Part shown: in pieces, positions 17,814-27,332 of the stretch
How the letters are laid out: each line of letters opens with the position of its first letter
Numbering within the stretch: the stretch's first letter is position 1
NCBI RefSeq assembly: GCF_005144585.1
Contig: NZ_SSMQ01000040.1
Coordinates: 48,885 to 112,884, forward strand
Direction: 5' to 3'
DNA: 64,000 bases
Source: Polyangium fumosum
GTDB taxonomy: Bacteria; Myxococcota_A; Polyangia; Polyangiales; Polyangiaceae
Notes under the pieces: generated by a model
Databases searched by the model: none
Seen by the model: only the letters and a program-made list of their open reading frames with translations
Told to the model about the DNA's origin: nothing
Position numbers and translations under genes: made by a program

Positions 17814-19079
17814 TTGACCGCCGCACGACTCGACTTCGGCCACACGCTGAGCGAATTGGCGCTCGCCCCGACGTACAGGGCGTTCGAGTGTTTTCGCGAG
17901 GTGCGCGTCCCGCAGGGCCTCGCGGAGGTCTCGCACGAAAGGCTGCTCGGCGCACTCACCTCCGCCGTCGCGGTCACGGCGAAGCGGCTCGGCCTGAAGG
18001 CCCGCGACGTCGAGGCGATCCTCCCGTGGGCCGGGTACATGGGCCAGCTCCAGCAGCTCGAACGCGCGCGCGTCGAAGCGCAGACCGTCTTCGATCAGTA
18101 CGCCGTCTCCGTCGGAGGCCTGCTCACGGGCCTCGCGGGCGCCACGATGGAGGTTGATCCCAAGCGCAAGAGCGCCGCGCAGACGCTCACGAACGTCGCG
18201 CGCCGCTTCTCGCGCGAGCGCGCGCTCGTGGGCCCGCTGAAGGTGCTCGCGGCCGAGCTCGAAGCCTGGGAAGAGGCCATGGAGAAGGCCGGGGAGCTCA
18301 TCGATCGGAGCCGGCTCGTCCATCGGCACCTGCAGCGCCGGCAGCTCTTTCGTGTCTCGCTCGTGTTCTTGATCTTCGCGATCTGCTCGGTCGCAGGCGC
18401 GTTCATGATCCGCGAGCGCCGCATCGCCGCCGCGCGCCAGAAGCTCGACGCGCGTATCACGGCCGCGACCGACCCGTGCTCGATCACGGACATCGACGAG
18501 GAAGAAAAGCGGCACGCGCTGCCCGAGCATTTCGCGCGGATCGACGAGAAGAAAAAGGCCTGTGAGGAGCGGCGGGCGCGCGAGCGGTACGAGGCCTCGT
18601 GCGACGCGCTCGTGAAGGCCGTCGAGTCGGGCAAGCTCTCCGCGGAGGACAAGGCGACCGCGAAGGGCGCCGCCGAGAAGCTCGAACGCGCCGCAGAAGG
18701 GAAGCTCGTCGCCGCGGATCTCCTGGCCAAAGAGTCCGAGATGCCGTGCGGCGATACGAAGGCGAAGGGCCGCATCTGGCTCGCGTACGCGCGCGGCGCG
18801 GCGCGCTCCACGGCGGCGTGGGCCGACGTGCCGGAGATCTCGGAGGACCTCAAAAAGGCCCTCGCTTCGAAGGAGCTCGAAAAGGAGACGGCCTACAAAG
18901 AGGGCATCGCGCCGGACGCCGAAGACGTCGCGTCACGGGCGATCAAGGGCGACGCCGTGGCCATGGAGCGCGCCGAGAAGCTCTGCAACGGTCGTGCGGC
19001 CTACGGGCTCGAGGTCGGCAAGAAGTGCCAGCGGTTCCTTCAGATTCTCGAAGGGCTCGCGAAGCAAAAGAAGAAGTGA
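17814..19079 (+). CDS. Single-pass membrane protein of unknown function
   Basis: A 421-aa protein not recognised as a named family. It begins with TTG at 17814, preceded by GAGGGAG. Residues 1-175 are helical and soluble. A hydrophobic segment (about 178-200, FRVSLVFLIFAICSVAGAFMI) crosses the membrane. The rest is rich in Glu, Lys and Ala with several spaced Cys (for example in DPCSITD, KKACEERR, ASCDAL, EMPCGD and KKCQRFL) and is predicted helical. The Cys spacing hints at disulfides if the C-terminal part lies outside the membrane. The gene stands just upstream of the kinase operon. Confidence 0.8.
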   Translation: MTAARLDFGHTLSELALAPTYRAFECFREVRVPQGLAEVSHERLLGALTSAVAVTAKRLGLKARDVEAILPWAGYMGQLQQLERARVEAQTVFDQYAVSVGGLLTGLAGATMEVDPKRKSAAQTLTNVARRFSRERALVGPLKVLAAELEAWEEAMEKAGELIDRSRLVHRHLQRRQLFRVSLVFLIFAICSVAGAFMIRERRIAAARQKLDARITAATDPCSITDIDEEEKRHALPEHFARIDEKKKACEERRARERYEASCDALVKAVESGKLSAEDKATAKGAAEKLERAAEGKLVAADLLAKESEMPCGDTKAKGRIWLAYARGAARSTAAWADVPEISEDLKKALASKELEKETAYKEGIAPDAEDVASRAIKGDAVAMERAEKLCNGRAAYGLEVGKKCQRFLQILEGLAKQKKK

Positions 19080-19146
19080 GCCCGGCGCCCGTGAAAAGCC
19101 GGCACTAGTCTTGACAGTCTCGCGGCGAGACGGTTCGATCGGCACG

Positions 19147-20475
19147 ATGGAGCACGTGGCCGACGACGTCTTCCAGCGAGCCCGGGCGCGCGTAGGCCAG
19201 GTCTTGCGCGGCAAGTGGCGTCTCGACCACCTGCTCGGCGTCGGCGGTACGGCGTGCGTCTATGCGGCGACGCACCGGAACGGCAAGCGCGGCGCGGTGA
19301 AGCTCCTCCGCCCCGAGTTCGCCACCGACGAGGAAGCGCGCCATCGCTTCCTGCGCGAAGGCTACGTCGCGAACCGGATCGAGCATCCGGGCGCGGTCGC
19401 CGTGCTCGACGACGACAGCGCAGAGGACGGCGCGGTCTTCCTCGTGATGGAGCTCCTCGAAGGGCAGAACCTCGAAGAGCGCGGGCGCTCGCAGCTCGGC
19501 GGTCGCCTGCATCCGTCCGAGGTCGCGTTCGTCGCGGAGCGCCTGCTCGACGTCCTCGCGGCCGCGCACGACAAGGGCATCGTGCATCGGGACATGAAGC
19601 CCGAGAACGTCTTTTTGACGCGCGCGGGCGCCGTGAAGATCCTCGATTTTGGCATCGCGCGCATGCGGGACAACACGGCCGTCGGGGGCGCGGGTCGGGC
19701 CACGGAGGTCGGCAGCATCATGGGCACGCCGGCCTTCATGCCGCCCGAGCAGGCGCTCGGGCACACGGCCGAGATCGACGCGCGCACCGATCTTTGGGCG
19801 CTCGGCGCGGTCATGTTCTACGCGCTCTCCGGCAGGCTCGTCCACGAGGCCGAGACCGTGAACAAGGTCCTGCTCGCCGCGATGACACGGCAAGCACCGC
19901 CGATCGGCTCGATCGTGCCCGGCCTCCCGCCTGCCTTCTGCGAGGTCGTCGATCGCGCGCTCGCCTTCGATCGCCAGCGCCGCTGGCCCGACGCGCGCAC
20001 GATGCAGCGCGCGCTCCAGGCGGCGATGCAGCACATGCCGCCGGCGCCGCCGATCACGATGGGGCCTGCGACCGGCGGCGCGCAGGGGCCCGGCGCGGCG
20101 CGGATCACGAGCGCGCCGTTCTCGCGCGACGCGTCCGCGTCGCCGCTGCCCTCCCGAAAAACCCTCCTCGTCGGCCTCTCGCTCGCGGCGGCCCTCGTGC
20201 TCGGCGGCGTCGGGTTTTTCCTCGTCCGCGTCCGCGGAGCGACGACGACCCCGGCGACCACTGCTCCTGCCGCCGTGCCCGAGCCTGCACCTTCCGCGGC
20301 CCTCGCGCCGCCTGCATCCGCGGCGACCCTCGCCGCCGCGCCCACGCCTGCGCCCTCGGCGAGCGCCGCGCCCAAGGCGACGGCGGGGACGCGCGCCCTG
20401 CCCACGCCGACCCCACAGAAGAGCACGAAGCCGCCGCAACAAGGCGGCTCGAAGGACATCTTCAGCGAATGGTGA
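19147..20475 (+). CDS. Membrane-anchored Ser/Thr protein kinase
   Basis: A 442-aa eukaryotic-type (Hanks) kinase. The catalytic Lys is in AVKLLRPEF (about 51), HRDMKPEN is at about 146, DFG at about 166 and the MPPEQ activation-segment end at about 200. All key residues are present, so it should be active. After the kinase domain there is a transmembrane helix (about 340-362), then a Pro/Ala/Thr-rich tail expected outside the membrane, with no PASTA repeats. The stop overlaps the frame of the next gene near 20469-20475. Substrate is unknown. Confidence 0.93.
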   Translation: MEHVADDVFQRARARVGQVLRGKWRLDHLLGVGGTACVYAATHRNGKRGAVKLLRPEFATDEEARHRFLREGYVANRIEHPGAVAVLDDDSAEDGAVFLVMELLEGQNLEERGRSQLGGRLHPSEVAFVAERLLDVLAAAHDKGIVHRDMKPENVFLTRAGAVKILDFGIARMRDNTAVGGAGRATEVGSIMGTPAFMPPEQALGHTAEIDARTDLWALGAVMFYALSGRLVHEAETVNKVLLAAMTRQAPPIGSIVPGLPPAFCEVVDRALAFDRQRRWPDARTMQRALQAAMQHMPPAPPITMGPATGGAQGPGAARITSAPFSRDASASPLPSRKTLLVGLSLAAALVLGGVGFFLVRVRGATTTPATTAPAAVPEPAPSAALAPPASAATLAAAPTPAPSASAAPKATAGTRALPTPTPQKSTKPPQQGGSKDIFSEW

Positions 20476-20480
20476 CCTCG

Positions 20481-21452
20481 ATGAACGACCGCTCGACCTG
20501 GGACCGACGCAAGCTGCGCGTCGTGGGGATCGGCGCGGCCCTCCTCGTGTCCTTGCTCGCGCGCCCTGCGGCCGCCGACAAGACCGACGACGACGCGCTC
20601 CGCGCCGAGGAGCTCTTCAAAGAGGCGCGCGCGGCCATCGACAGGAACGATTACGCCGCGGCGTGCCCCAAGTTCGAGGAGAGCCTCGCGCTCGTCCGCC
20701 GCGCCGGCACCCTCTTCAACCTCGCGCAATGCGAGGAGCACGAGGGGCGCCTCGTCACGGCGATGCGTTATTACAAGGAAGGCATCGTCGTCCTCGACCC
20801 CGGCGACCCGCGCCTCGCGCCCTCGAAGAAAAAGCTCGCGGAGATCGAGCCGCGCATCCCCTTCCTCACGATCAAGCCCAAGACGGAGCTGCCGAAGGAC
20901 ACGCGCGTCACCATCGACGGCAAAGAGGCCGAGGGCGTCGGCGTCGCGCTGCCCGTCAATCCGGGCAAACGCACGATTGCGGTGCTCGCGCCCAAGCACA
21001 CGGAGGAGACGTACCTCGTCGAGGTCGGCGAGGCGGAGCAGGTGGAGCTGCTCGTCAGCGCGGGCAAGGTCATCGTCGAGCCGCCGCGGCTCACGCCGGC
21101 GGATCTCTTGAGCATCCGGCAGCGGCGTATCGCGGCGGTCTCGTTGCTCGGCGTCGGGGCGCTCGGGTTCGTCGCCGCGGGCATCACGGGCGGGCTCGTG
21201 GTCTCGACGTATAACGACGTCGAGAAAAATTGCGGGGGCGGGCGCTGCGCCACGAAAGACGCGTACGAAGCGGCCCAGAGCGGACAAACGCTGCTCGTCG
21301 TGAACACCGTCGCGTGGGGCGTGGGGATCGCCGGGGCGGGCGCCGGAGCGGTGCTCTACCTGCTGGCCAACAAGAAGCAGGCGGAAAAAACAGGGCCGAC
21401 GCAGTCCCTCCTCGTGGGGCCGGGCTTCGTCGGGGTACGAGGGAGCTTTTGA
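20481..21452 (+). CDS. Exported TPR-like membrane protein, kinase operon
   Basis: A 323-aa protein with signal peptide (about 10-27), then a TPR-like pair (AAIDRNDYAAACPKFEESLAL and LFNLAQCEEHEGRLVTAMRYY), a beta segment (TIDGKEAEGVGVALPVNPGKR) with the look of a PEGA or carboxypeptidase-regulatory fold, and two hydrophobic helices near residues 215-240 and 270-295. This layout of repeats, PEGA-like domain and membrane pair is common beside myxobacterial kinases. ATG at 20481 was chosen because GGTGA lies 5 nt upstream; 20469 is the alternative. It overlaps the next gene by 3 nt (TGATG). Confidence 0.8.
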   Translation: MNDRSTWDRRKLRVVGIGAALLVSLLARPAAADKTDDDALRAEELFKEARAAIDRNDYAAACPKFEESLALVRRAGTLFNLAQCEEHEGRLVTAMRYYKEGIVVLDPGDPRLAPSKKKLAEIEPRIPFLTIKPKTELPKDTRVTIDGKEAEGVGVALPVNPGKRTIAVLAPKHTEETYLVEVGEAEQVELLVSAGKVIVEPPRLTPADLLSIRQRRIAAVSLLGVGALGFVAAGITGGLVVSTYNDVEKNCGGGRCATKDAYEAAQSGQTLLVVNTVAWGVGIAGAGAGAVLYLLANKKQAEKTGPTQSLLVGPGFVGVRGSF

Positions 21453-22777
21453 TGTCCTCCACGAGCACGCACCGCGCGCTGCGCTCCATCCTTGCCTCGT
21501 CGATCGTCGCCCTCGTCGGAGGCGGGTGTATCGCGCTCGGATACGATTTCGACCGAAAGCCGCCGATCCCTTGTAGCAAAGACGAGGATTGCCCCGGCGA
21601 GGACACGTTCTGCGGCACGCGGAAGTGCGAGCAGAACGTGTGTACGTTCGTGAACGTGCAACCCGCGGGGGTGAAACCCCTCGGCCAGCCGGTGGACGAT
21701 TGCCAGGACGTGACGTGCGACGGAGCGGGCCACGCGGTCTCGAAGCCGGCGTCGGATCAGCCCCCCAAGGATGCGAGCGAGTGCACCGAGGACAAGTGCG
21801 TGGATGGGACGCCGCTCTTCGTGCCCGTGGCGGACGACGCACCTTGCGGCAAAGGGCTCGTGTGTGACGGGTTCGGGTCGTGCGCGGGGTGCACGGCGGC
21901 CACCGATTGCGGAGACGACGGACCGTGCGTGAAATGGTCGTGCACGGCGGAAGGCGTCTGCCTCCGGGTCAACACGCCCCGGGGGACCCTCGTCACGGAC
22001 ACCGTGAAGGGGGATTGCCTGGCCGAGGTCTGCGACGGCGATGGGAATGTCGTCACCCTCTCGTTTCAGGATCCGATGGACGACGGAGATTCTTGCAAGG
22101 ACGACATCTGCAAGGACGGCGTCACCGTGCACGAGCCCGCGGCGAACGGGACGCCCTGCGAGACGGGCTGCCGATCGTGCACGGACGGCGTATGCGACAT
22201 GATGTGCAGCCCTGGATTCGGCTGCAAGGACGACATGTTCTGCAAGCCCCTCGAACAACAGCCGAACGGGTCGGCTTGCCAGGAGGCGATCGATTGCACG
22301 AGCGGCTCCTGCGTCGACGGGGTCTGCTGCGAGAACGAGTGTTCCGGCAAGTGCATGGCTTGCTCCAACCAGAAGACCGGGCAAGCGAACGGCGTGTGTG
22401 CGCCGGTGATCGACGGGTCGAACCCCGACATGGATTGTGGAGAGTCGGACGTCTGTTTCGGGGGGAAATGTCGTTGCGAGAATGGCCTGCAGGACGGCGC
22501 CGAGCTCAAGGTCGACTGCGGGGGGATCTGCGCGCCGTGTGGTGGTAAGTGGGTTTGTAATGGCAGCGGCGGGTGCAAGGCTCCCGTTCAGGAGTGTTGC
22601 GCCTTCATTTCGTGTTGGGGTAATTGCGACAATAAGACCGATGATTGTACGTTCATCGAGGGCACGGCGTGCACCGTCGAGGTGGACAAACCGAGGTCGT
22701 TCACCGCGGGCGCCGTGGAGGCGTCGTGTGGTTGGTCGGGCGAGGCGTGCCGGCGCATCACCTGCCTCTGTCAGTGA
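21452..22777 (+). CDS. Cys-rich lipoprotein
   Basis: A 441-aa lipoprotein (lipobox GGGC) with about 60 Cys. It is made of short modules such as CSKDEDC, CTEDKCVDG, CKDDICKDG, CTSGSCVDGVCC and CRCENGLQDG, like the myxobacterial proteins loosely called Dickkopf- or EGF-like. The modules probably form disulfide-braced knobs on the outside of the outer membrane. It is the last gene of the kinase-TPR operon, coupled by TGATG at 21450-21454. The last ten residues are repeated in a relic downstream. Function unknown. Confidence 0.85.
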   Translation: MSSTSTHRALRSILASSIVALVGGGCIALGYDFDRKPPIPCSKDEDCPGEDTFCGTRKCEQNVCTFVNVQPAGVKPLGQPVDDCQDVTCDGAGHAVSKPASDQPPKDASECTEDKCVDGTPLFVPVADDAPCGKGLVCDGFGSCAGCTAATDCGDDGPCVKWSCTAEGVCLRVNTPRGTLVTDTVKGDCLAEVCDGDGNVVTLSFQDPMDDGDSCKDDICKDGVTVHEPAANGTPCETGCRSCTDGVCDMMCSPGFGCKDDMFCKPLEQQPNGSACQEAIDCTSGSCVDGVCCENECSGKCMACSNQKTGQANGVCAPVIDGSNPDMDCGESDVCFGGKCRCENGLQDGAELKVDCGGICAPCGGKWVCNGSGGCKAPVQECCAFISCWGNCDNKTDDCTFIEGTACTVEVDKPRSFTAGAVEASCGWSGEACRRITCLCQ

Positions 22778-22826
22778 GGGCGGCGTCGTGGGTCCGGGGT
22801 TCTTGGGTGTATGCTTCTGTCAATAC

Positions 22827-22859
22827 GCATGCAAGCGCATGACCTGCATCTGCCAGTAA
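22827..22859 (+). pseudogene. Relic of a second C-terminus of the Cys-rich lipoprotein
   Basis: The 33 nt at 22827-22859 match 26 of 33 nt of 22745-22777, the end of the upstream gene. They encode ACKRMTCICQ-stop against ACRRITCLCQ-stop, with only conservative changes (K/R, M/I, I/L). No start or body of a gene precedes them, so I read them as the tail of a deleted tandem paralog. Confidence 0.5.
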
Positions 22860-22907
22860 TCGCCCGTCGCACTTGACCTTGCCGGCCCGCCGGCCGAAGC
22901 TTGCCAC

Positions 22908-24539
22908 GTGCCCCCGTTCCGCCCGCTCCGAGGCGTCCTCCTCGCGCTGATGTGCCTGGCGCTGCCGATCGGCGCCCACGCAGCGCCCGATGCTGCGGTG
23001 CTGGCGCCCGAGGCCGCTTCCGCTTCCGCCGCCGCTCCCGCACCCGCCGCCGCTTCCGCTTCCGCCTCCGACTCCGCTCCCGCATCCCCCTCCGCCTCGG
23101 CCTCCACCGCCCCTCCCATCCCCGAAGGCGCCCCCGTCCGCCTCCGTGATGCGCGCCTCTTTTCCCTCCGTGTCCCCCGCGCGGGCGAATCTCCCGAAGA
23201 GCGCGCGCGCGCCGCCACGATGGCCCTCCGCGCCGCCGCCGAGAGCGGCGAAGAGGCCGCCGTGCGGGTCGAGCGGCGCGGCGATGAAGCCGCCGTCCTC
23301 GTGGGCACTCGAACGATCGTCACCATCGGCCCCGACGACGCCGCGGCCTCCGGCCAGCCCAGCGTGGTCGCGCTCGCCGAGGACGTCGCCGGCCGCGTCC
23401 GCGTCGCCCTCGCCAAGGAGCAATCGCGAAGCGCCGCGCTCCTCACCTTGCTCTCCGTCGCGCTCGTCGTCCTCTCGGGCATGGTCGCCCTCTTTTTCGC
23501 CCGCAAAATCGGCCAGATCGCCGACCGGGCGCGCGCCTTCCTGGAGGAGCATCCCGAGCGGATCCCGGCGATTCGCCTGCAATCGATCGAGGTCGTCCGG
23601 CCGGAGTCCTTCCGCGCCGCCATGCTCATCGCCACGAAGGCCGGGCGTATCCTCTTCCGGCTCGGCATTGCTTATGGCTGGGTCCTCATCGGCCTCTCGC
23701 TCTTCGAGCCCACGCGTGGTTATGCCGAGCGCCTCAGCGGGTTCGTCTTTGGCCCCCTTTATTCGCTCCTCGCGCGCCTCATCGGCTCGCTCCCCTTGCT
23801 CGTCGTCGCGGTCATCGCCGCGATCGCCCTCATCGTCCTCGTCCGCTTCATTGGCCTCTTCTTCGAGGGCGTCGCGCGTGGGCAAACGACCCTCGATTGG
23901 CTCCCGGCCGACCTCGCCGCGCCGACGAGCATCCTCGTCCGGGCCTCCGTCGTCATCGGGTTTTTCCTCGTCGCCGCCCCGCTCGTCCTCGGCAATGACG
24001 ACGGCGCCCTCGTGCGCGCCGGCACGGCCGTGATTGCGGCGCTCGCGCTCTCCACCACGCCCGTCGCGGCCAGCGCGGCTGTCGGCATCGTCGTCGTGTA
24101 CGGACGCCGGCTCTCGGTCGGGGATCACGCCGAAATTGGCGGCCGCGCGGGCAGGGTGCGCGCCGTCTCGCTCCTCGAAGTCGAGCTCGAAGGGGAGGAC
24201 GGGACCTTTCGGATCCCGCACCTTTATTCGCTCGTAAGGCCCACGCGCCTCCTCGGACCGGAGCCGCCCGTCTCGGTCGAGGTCACGCTCGAAAAGGTGG
24301 CCCTCGACGACGAAGCGCGCGAGCTCTTGCGCGAGGCGGCGGGCGCGGTCGGCAGCCGGCCGCGCGTCGAGCTCGTGCGGCTCGACGCCGAAGGCGCTTG
24401 TTATCGGGTCACCACGCATCGCGCCGGCGTGGGTGCGGCGAGCGAGCTCGTGGTCCTCCTCGCCGAGGCGCTCTCCGCCGCGGAAATCCCGCTCGGGCGG
24501 GCCGGCCTGCGGATCGTCAAGCCAACCGAAAGATCCTGA
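22908..24539 (+). CDS. Large MscS-like mechanosensitive channel protein
   Basis: A 543-aa protein starting at GTG 22908. After a signal peptide (1-25) comes an Ala/Ser/Pro-rich linker and a periplasmic segment with GTRTIVTIGPDD. Several transmembrane helices follow (about 180-200, 245-265, 285-310, 345-365 and 370-395). The last hydrophobic part leads into VVVYGRRLSVGDHAEIGG, the beta-domain entry typical of MscS-like proteins, and a cytosolic tail. The extra N-terminal periplasmic part puts it in the large MscS/MscK-like class. It overlaps the convergent cyclase gene by 23 nt at the 3' ends. Confidence 0.75.
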   Translation: MPPFRPLRGVLLALMCLALPIGAHAAPDAAVLAPEAASASAAAPAPAAASASASDSAPASPSASASTAPPIPEGAPVRLRDARLFSLRVPRAGESPEERARAATMALRAAAESGEEAAVRVERRGDEAAVLVGTRTIVTIGPDDAAASGQPSVVALAEDVAGRVRVALAKEQSRSAALLTLLSVALVVLSGMVALFFARKIGQIADRARAFLEEHPERIPAIRLQSIEVVRPESFRAAMLIATKAGRILFRLGIAYGWVLIGLSLFEPTRGYAERLSGFVFGPLYSLLARLIGSLPLLVVAVIAAIALIVLVRFIGLFFEGVARGQTTLDWLPADLAAPTSILVRASVVIGFFLVAAPLVLGNDDGALVRAGTAVIAALALSTTPVAASAAVGIVVVYGRRLSVGDHAEIGGRAGRVRAVSLLEVELEGEDGTFRIPHLYSLVRPTRLLGPEPPVSVEVTLEKVALDDEARELLREAAGAVGSRPRVELVRLDAEGACYRVTTHRAGVGAASELVVLLAEALSAAEIPLGRAGLRIVKPTERS

Positions 24540-25884
24540 CGGGCTCTTTTCGACCACGCACGTGCAGCGGCGCCGTCGCCGCGGCCTCGGGCAGATCGAG
24601 CCCACACGCCTCGAACACCCGCGCCGTCACGAGGATCTGCGAGCCAAGCTCCTTGTTCAGCCCCTCGACGCGGGAGGCGACATTCACCACGTCGCCAATG
24701 ACGGTATATTCTTTTCGCTCCGACGAACCCACGTTTCCGATGAGCGCCTTGCCCGACGCGATCCCGATGCCGACCCGCGTCGCCGGGATCGATCCGTCGG
24801 CGACCAGCGCTTCGAGCCTCGATACGATCTCCAGCGCCGCCTCGATCGCGTTCTTGCAATCGTTGTCGCCCCGCAGCGGCGCGCCGAACACGGCCATGAA
24901 GCCGTCGCCGAGGAACTTGTTCACGATGCCGTGGTGCGCGTTGACGCTCTCGATCATGAAATCGAAGAGGGCGTTCAGGTACCCCACGACCTCTTCCGGG
25001 CTCTTTCGCTCCGCGAACGCCGTGAAATTGCGGACGTCGAGGAACATCACGCACACCTCGCGCAGCTCGCTCCGGACGTCCGCCTTTTGCGCGAGAAGCT
25101 GCTCCACCACCGCGGGCGAGACGTGTTGCCCGAACACGCTCAGGATCCGGCCGCGGTCTTCGAGTGACTCCAGCGTCCGCCGGAACCCCTTCTCCAGCCG
25201 CCGCGCCACGAACCCTGCGGCGACGCCGCTCCCGAGCAGGATGAGCGCCTTTCCAAGGTGATGCGCCGCCGACGCGAGCGGGCTCCCCGCCCTCGCCGTC
25301 GCGCCCTGGAGCGTGAAAAACGCGAGCAGCGTATACTCGGTCGCGGCCACGATTCCCGAGAAGATGCAGAGCTTCGGGTCGAGCCGCAGCGTCGAGAGCA
25401 GGATGAATACGAAATAGACGAACGCCGGCGGCAAGAGCAGCGCCTCGAACGGCTCGACGATCGACATGTAATAGATGATCGCGAGCGTCGGCAGGCTCGT
25501 CTCCACGAGCGTGTCCACGTAACGCCGCGCCGCGGGCGGCTTCTTGCGGCTCTGGATGAGCTTCTCGACCCCGCGCAGCGCGACGAGCTCGTACGCGGCG
25601 AATCCGCCGAGCAAGAGGCCCACGCGGACGCGGTCGAGCCGGCTGTGGAAGAACTCGGCCATCGCGCCGGGGTACGACGCCGAGAGCGCGAGGAACGCGA
25701 TGAGCGCGCCGCCGAACGCCCCTGCGAGGAGCTGCGCCCGGAAGCGCTCGCTGATGAGGATCTCGCGCGCGAGGTTGTCGCTGATCGTCCTCCGGGCGAG
25801 GCCCTCGGCCGGGGGAACGGCGAGGGCGCTTCGTCCGGAGGCGAGCGAGCGTGGAGCCTCGGTCGGGGGCGCGAGATCCGTCAT
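24517..25884 (-). CDS. Class III adenylate/guanylate cyclase, membrane-bound
   Basis: A 455-aa protein with an N-terminal membrane domain of several helices (about 50-235) and a C-terminal cyclase domain (about 265-445). Metal-binding Asp residues are in FLDVRNFTAF and FLGDGF. The purine-contact Lys is in NKFLGDG, and VIGDVVNVASR gives the transition-state Asn/Arg, so catalysis is expected. Substrate choice between ATP and GTP cannot be settled by reading alone, though ATP is more likely. The start lies 12 nt after the downstream-coordinate aminotransferase stop, suggesting co-transcription. Confidence 0.9.
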   Translation of the reverse strand: MTDLAPPTEAPRSLASGRSALAVPPAEGLARRTISDNLAREILISERFRAQLLAGAFGGALIAFLALSASYPGAMAEFFHSRLDRVRVGLLLGGFAAYELVALRGVEKLIQSRKKPPAARRYVDTLVETSLPTLAIIYYMSIVEPFEALLLPPAFVYFVFILLSTLRLDPKLCIFSGIVAATEYTLLAFFTLQGATARAGSPLASAAHHLGKALILLGSGVAAGFVARRLEKGFRRTLESLEDRGRILSVFGQHVSPAVVEQLLAQKADVRSELREVCVMFLDVRNFTAFAERKSPEEVVGYLNALFDFMIESVNAHHGIVNKFLGDGFMAVFGAPLRGDNDCKNAIEAALEIVSRLEALVADGSIPATRVGIGIASGKALIGNVGSSERKEYTVIGDVVNVASRVEGLNKELGSQILVTARVFEACGLDLPEAAATAPLHVRGRKEPVRIFRLA

Positions 25885-25896
25885 CCGGGGTTCGGG

Positions 25897-27225
25897 CTAC
25901 GCGAGCTTTTCGTCAGCGATCGTGAGCGCGGCGTCGAGCGCGGCGATGCCCTCGTCGAGCTCCTCCTCCGTCACGATGAGCGGCGGCGCGATCACGAGGT
26001 GGCTCACCCACGCGAGCACCGTCACGCCGCGTTTCGTCATTTCGGCGGCGACCGCGTCGATGACGAGCGGCTTGCGCGCCGCCTTGTCCTGCGGCGTGTT
26101 GAACGGCTCCTTCGTCGTGCGGTCCTTGACGAGCTCCACGGCCCAGAAGAGCCCGAGGCCACGCACGTCGCCGATCGACGGGTGCTTCGCGGCGAGCGCC
26201 TTGAGCTTCTGCCCGAGCAGCTCGCCCATCTTCGCCGAGCGCTCGATGAGGTCGAGCCGCTTGTACTCGTTGATCGCCGCGATCGCGGGGGCGAGCGTGA
26301 GCGGGTGCGCCTCGTAGGTATGGCCGTGTGCGAAGTAGTTGTCGTCGAAGAAATCGGCGATCGCGCGGCTCGTCGCGACCACGCCGAGCGGCACCGCCGC
26401 GTTCGTCACGCCTTTCGCCGTCGTCAGGATGTCGGGCGTCACGCCCCAGTGCTCCACGGCGAACCACTTGCCCGTGCGGCCCCAGCCCGTCATCACCTCG
26501 TCGGCGATGAGCAGCACGCCGCGCTTTTTCGCGAGCTCGGCGAGCTTCGGCAGGTAGTCCGGGGGCGGCACGAGCACGCCGTTCGTCCCGACGATCGGCT
26601 CGACGAGGATCGCGGCCACGTTCTCCTCGTGGTCGATCATGTACGCGAGGTAATCGGCGCAGGCCGTCCCGCACGTCCCCTGCTTTTGCTGGAGCGGGCA
26701 ACGATAACAATTCGCCTCGGGCCCGAATATCACGCCCGGGATCTTCCCGGTCGGCTCCACGAACCAGCGGCGCAGGTCGCCCGTCGCGGCGATCGAGCCC
26801 GCGGTCGAGCCGTGGTAGGACGTGTAACGGGCGATGATCTTGTGTTTGCCCGTGTAGAGCCGGGCCATCTTGATGGCGGCCTCGTTCGCCTCGGTGCCGG
26901 AGGTGGCGAAGAAGAACTTCTCGAGCCCCTTCGGCATGACCTCGAGCATCTTCTGCGCGGCCTTCGCGCGGACGTCGCACGTGTACGAGGGGCCGATGAA
27001 CGCGAGCTCCTTCGCCTGCGCGCAAATGGCGTCGATGACCGCCTGGTTCTGGTGGCCCAGGTTCGAGCAGACGAGCTGCGACGAGAAATCGAGGTATCGT
27101 TTGCCAGAGGCGTCCCAGAAATGGCAGCCCTCGGCCTTCGTGACGTGCAGGGGCTTCCAGCCGCGCTGCGCGCGCCAGGTGCCGTAGGTATACCTCGCTG
27201 TGAGCTCGGAGATGTCGTCGGTCAT
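25897..27225 (-). CDS. Class III aminotransferase (taurine/omega-amino acid:pyruvate type)
   Basis: A 442-aa PLP enzyme. It shows the TSGTEANEAAIKMAR loop, the YHGSTAG segment, an IADEVMTGWGRTG Asp and the Schiff-base Lys in TTAKGVTNAAVPLG. The closest recollection is taurine:pyruvate or beta-alanine/omega-amino acid:pyruvate aminotransferase. An insert with CYRCPLQQKQGTCGTAC carries four Cys, which may bind a metal and is unusual for the wider family. It is 12 nt upstream of the cyclase gene. The physiological amine is not known. Confidence 0.9.
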   Translation of the reverse strand: MTDDISELTARYTYGTWRAQRGWKPLHVTKAEGCHFWDASGKRYLDFSSQLVCSNLGHQNQAVIDAICAQAKELAFIGPSYTCDVRAKAAQKMLEVMPKGLEKFFFATSGTEANEAAIKMARLYTGKHKIIARYTSYHGSTAGSIAATGDLRRWFVEPTGKIPGVIFGPEANCYRCPLQQKQGTCGTACADYLAYMIDHEENVAAILVEPIVGTNGVLVPPPDYLPKLAELAKKRGVLLIADEVMTGWGRTGKWFAVEHWGVTPDILTTAKGVTNAAVPLGVVATSRAIADFFDDNYFAHGHTYEAHPLTLAPAIAAINEYKRLDLIERSAKMGELLGQKLKALAAKHPSIGDVRGLGLFWAVELVKDRTTKEPFNTPQDKAARKPLVIDAVAAEMTKRGVTVLAWVSHLVIAPPLIVTEEELDEGIAALDAALTIADEKLA

Positions 27226-27332
27226 GACCGCGCATCCTAGGACATCACCGAGCGCTACGGAACGATGGTCTTCGCGTCACCCCGCGTCACCCCCAGCTCC
27301 CTCTCCCTGGAGAAGAGGAAATGTGTCCGACG

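Noticed and set aside
24517..24539. 23-bp overlap of convergent MscS-like and cyclase genes as a regulatory antisense
   Set aside because: Short tail-to-tail overlaps are common in compact genomes and both reading frames are well supported; nothing else points to antisense control.
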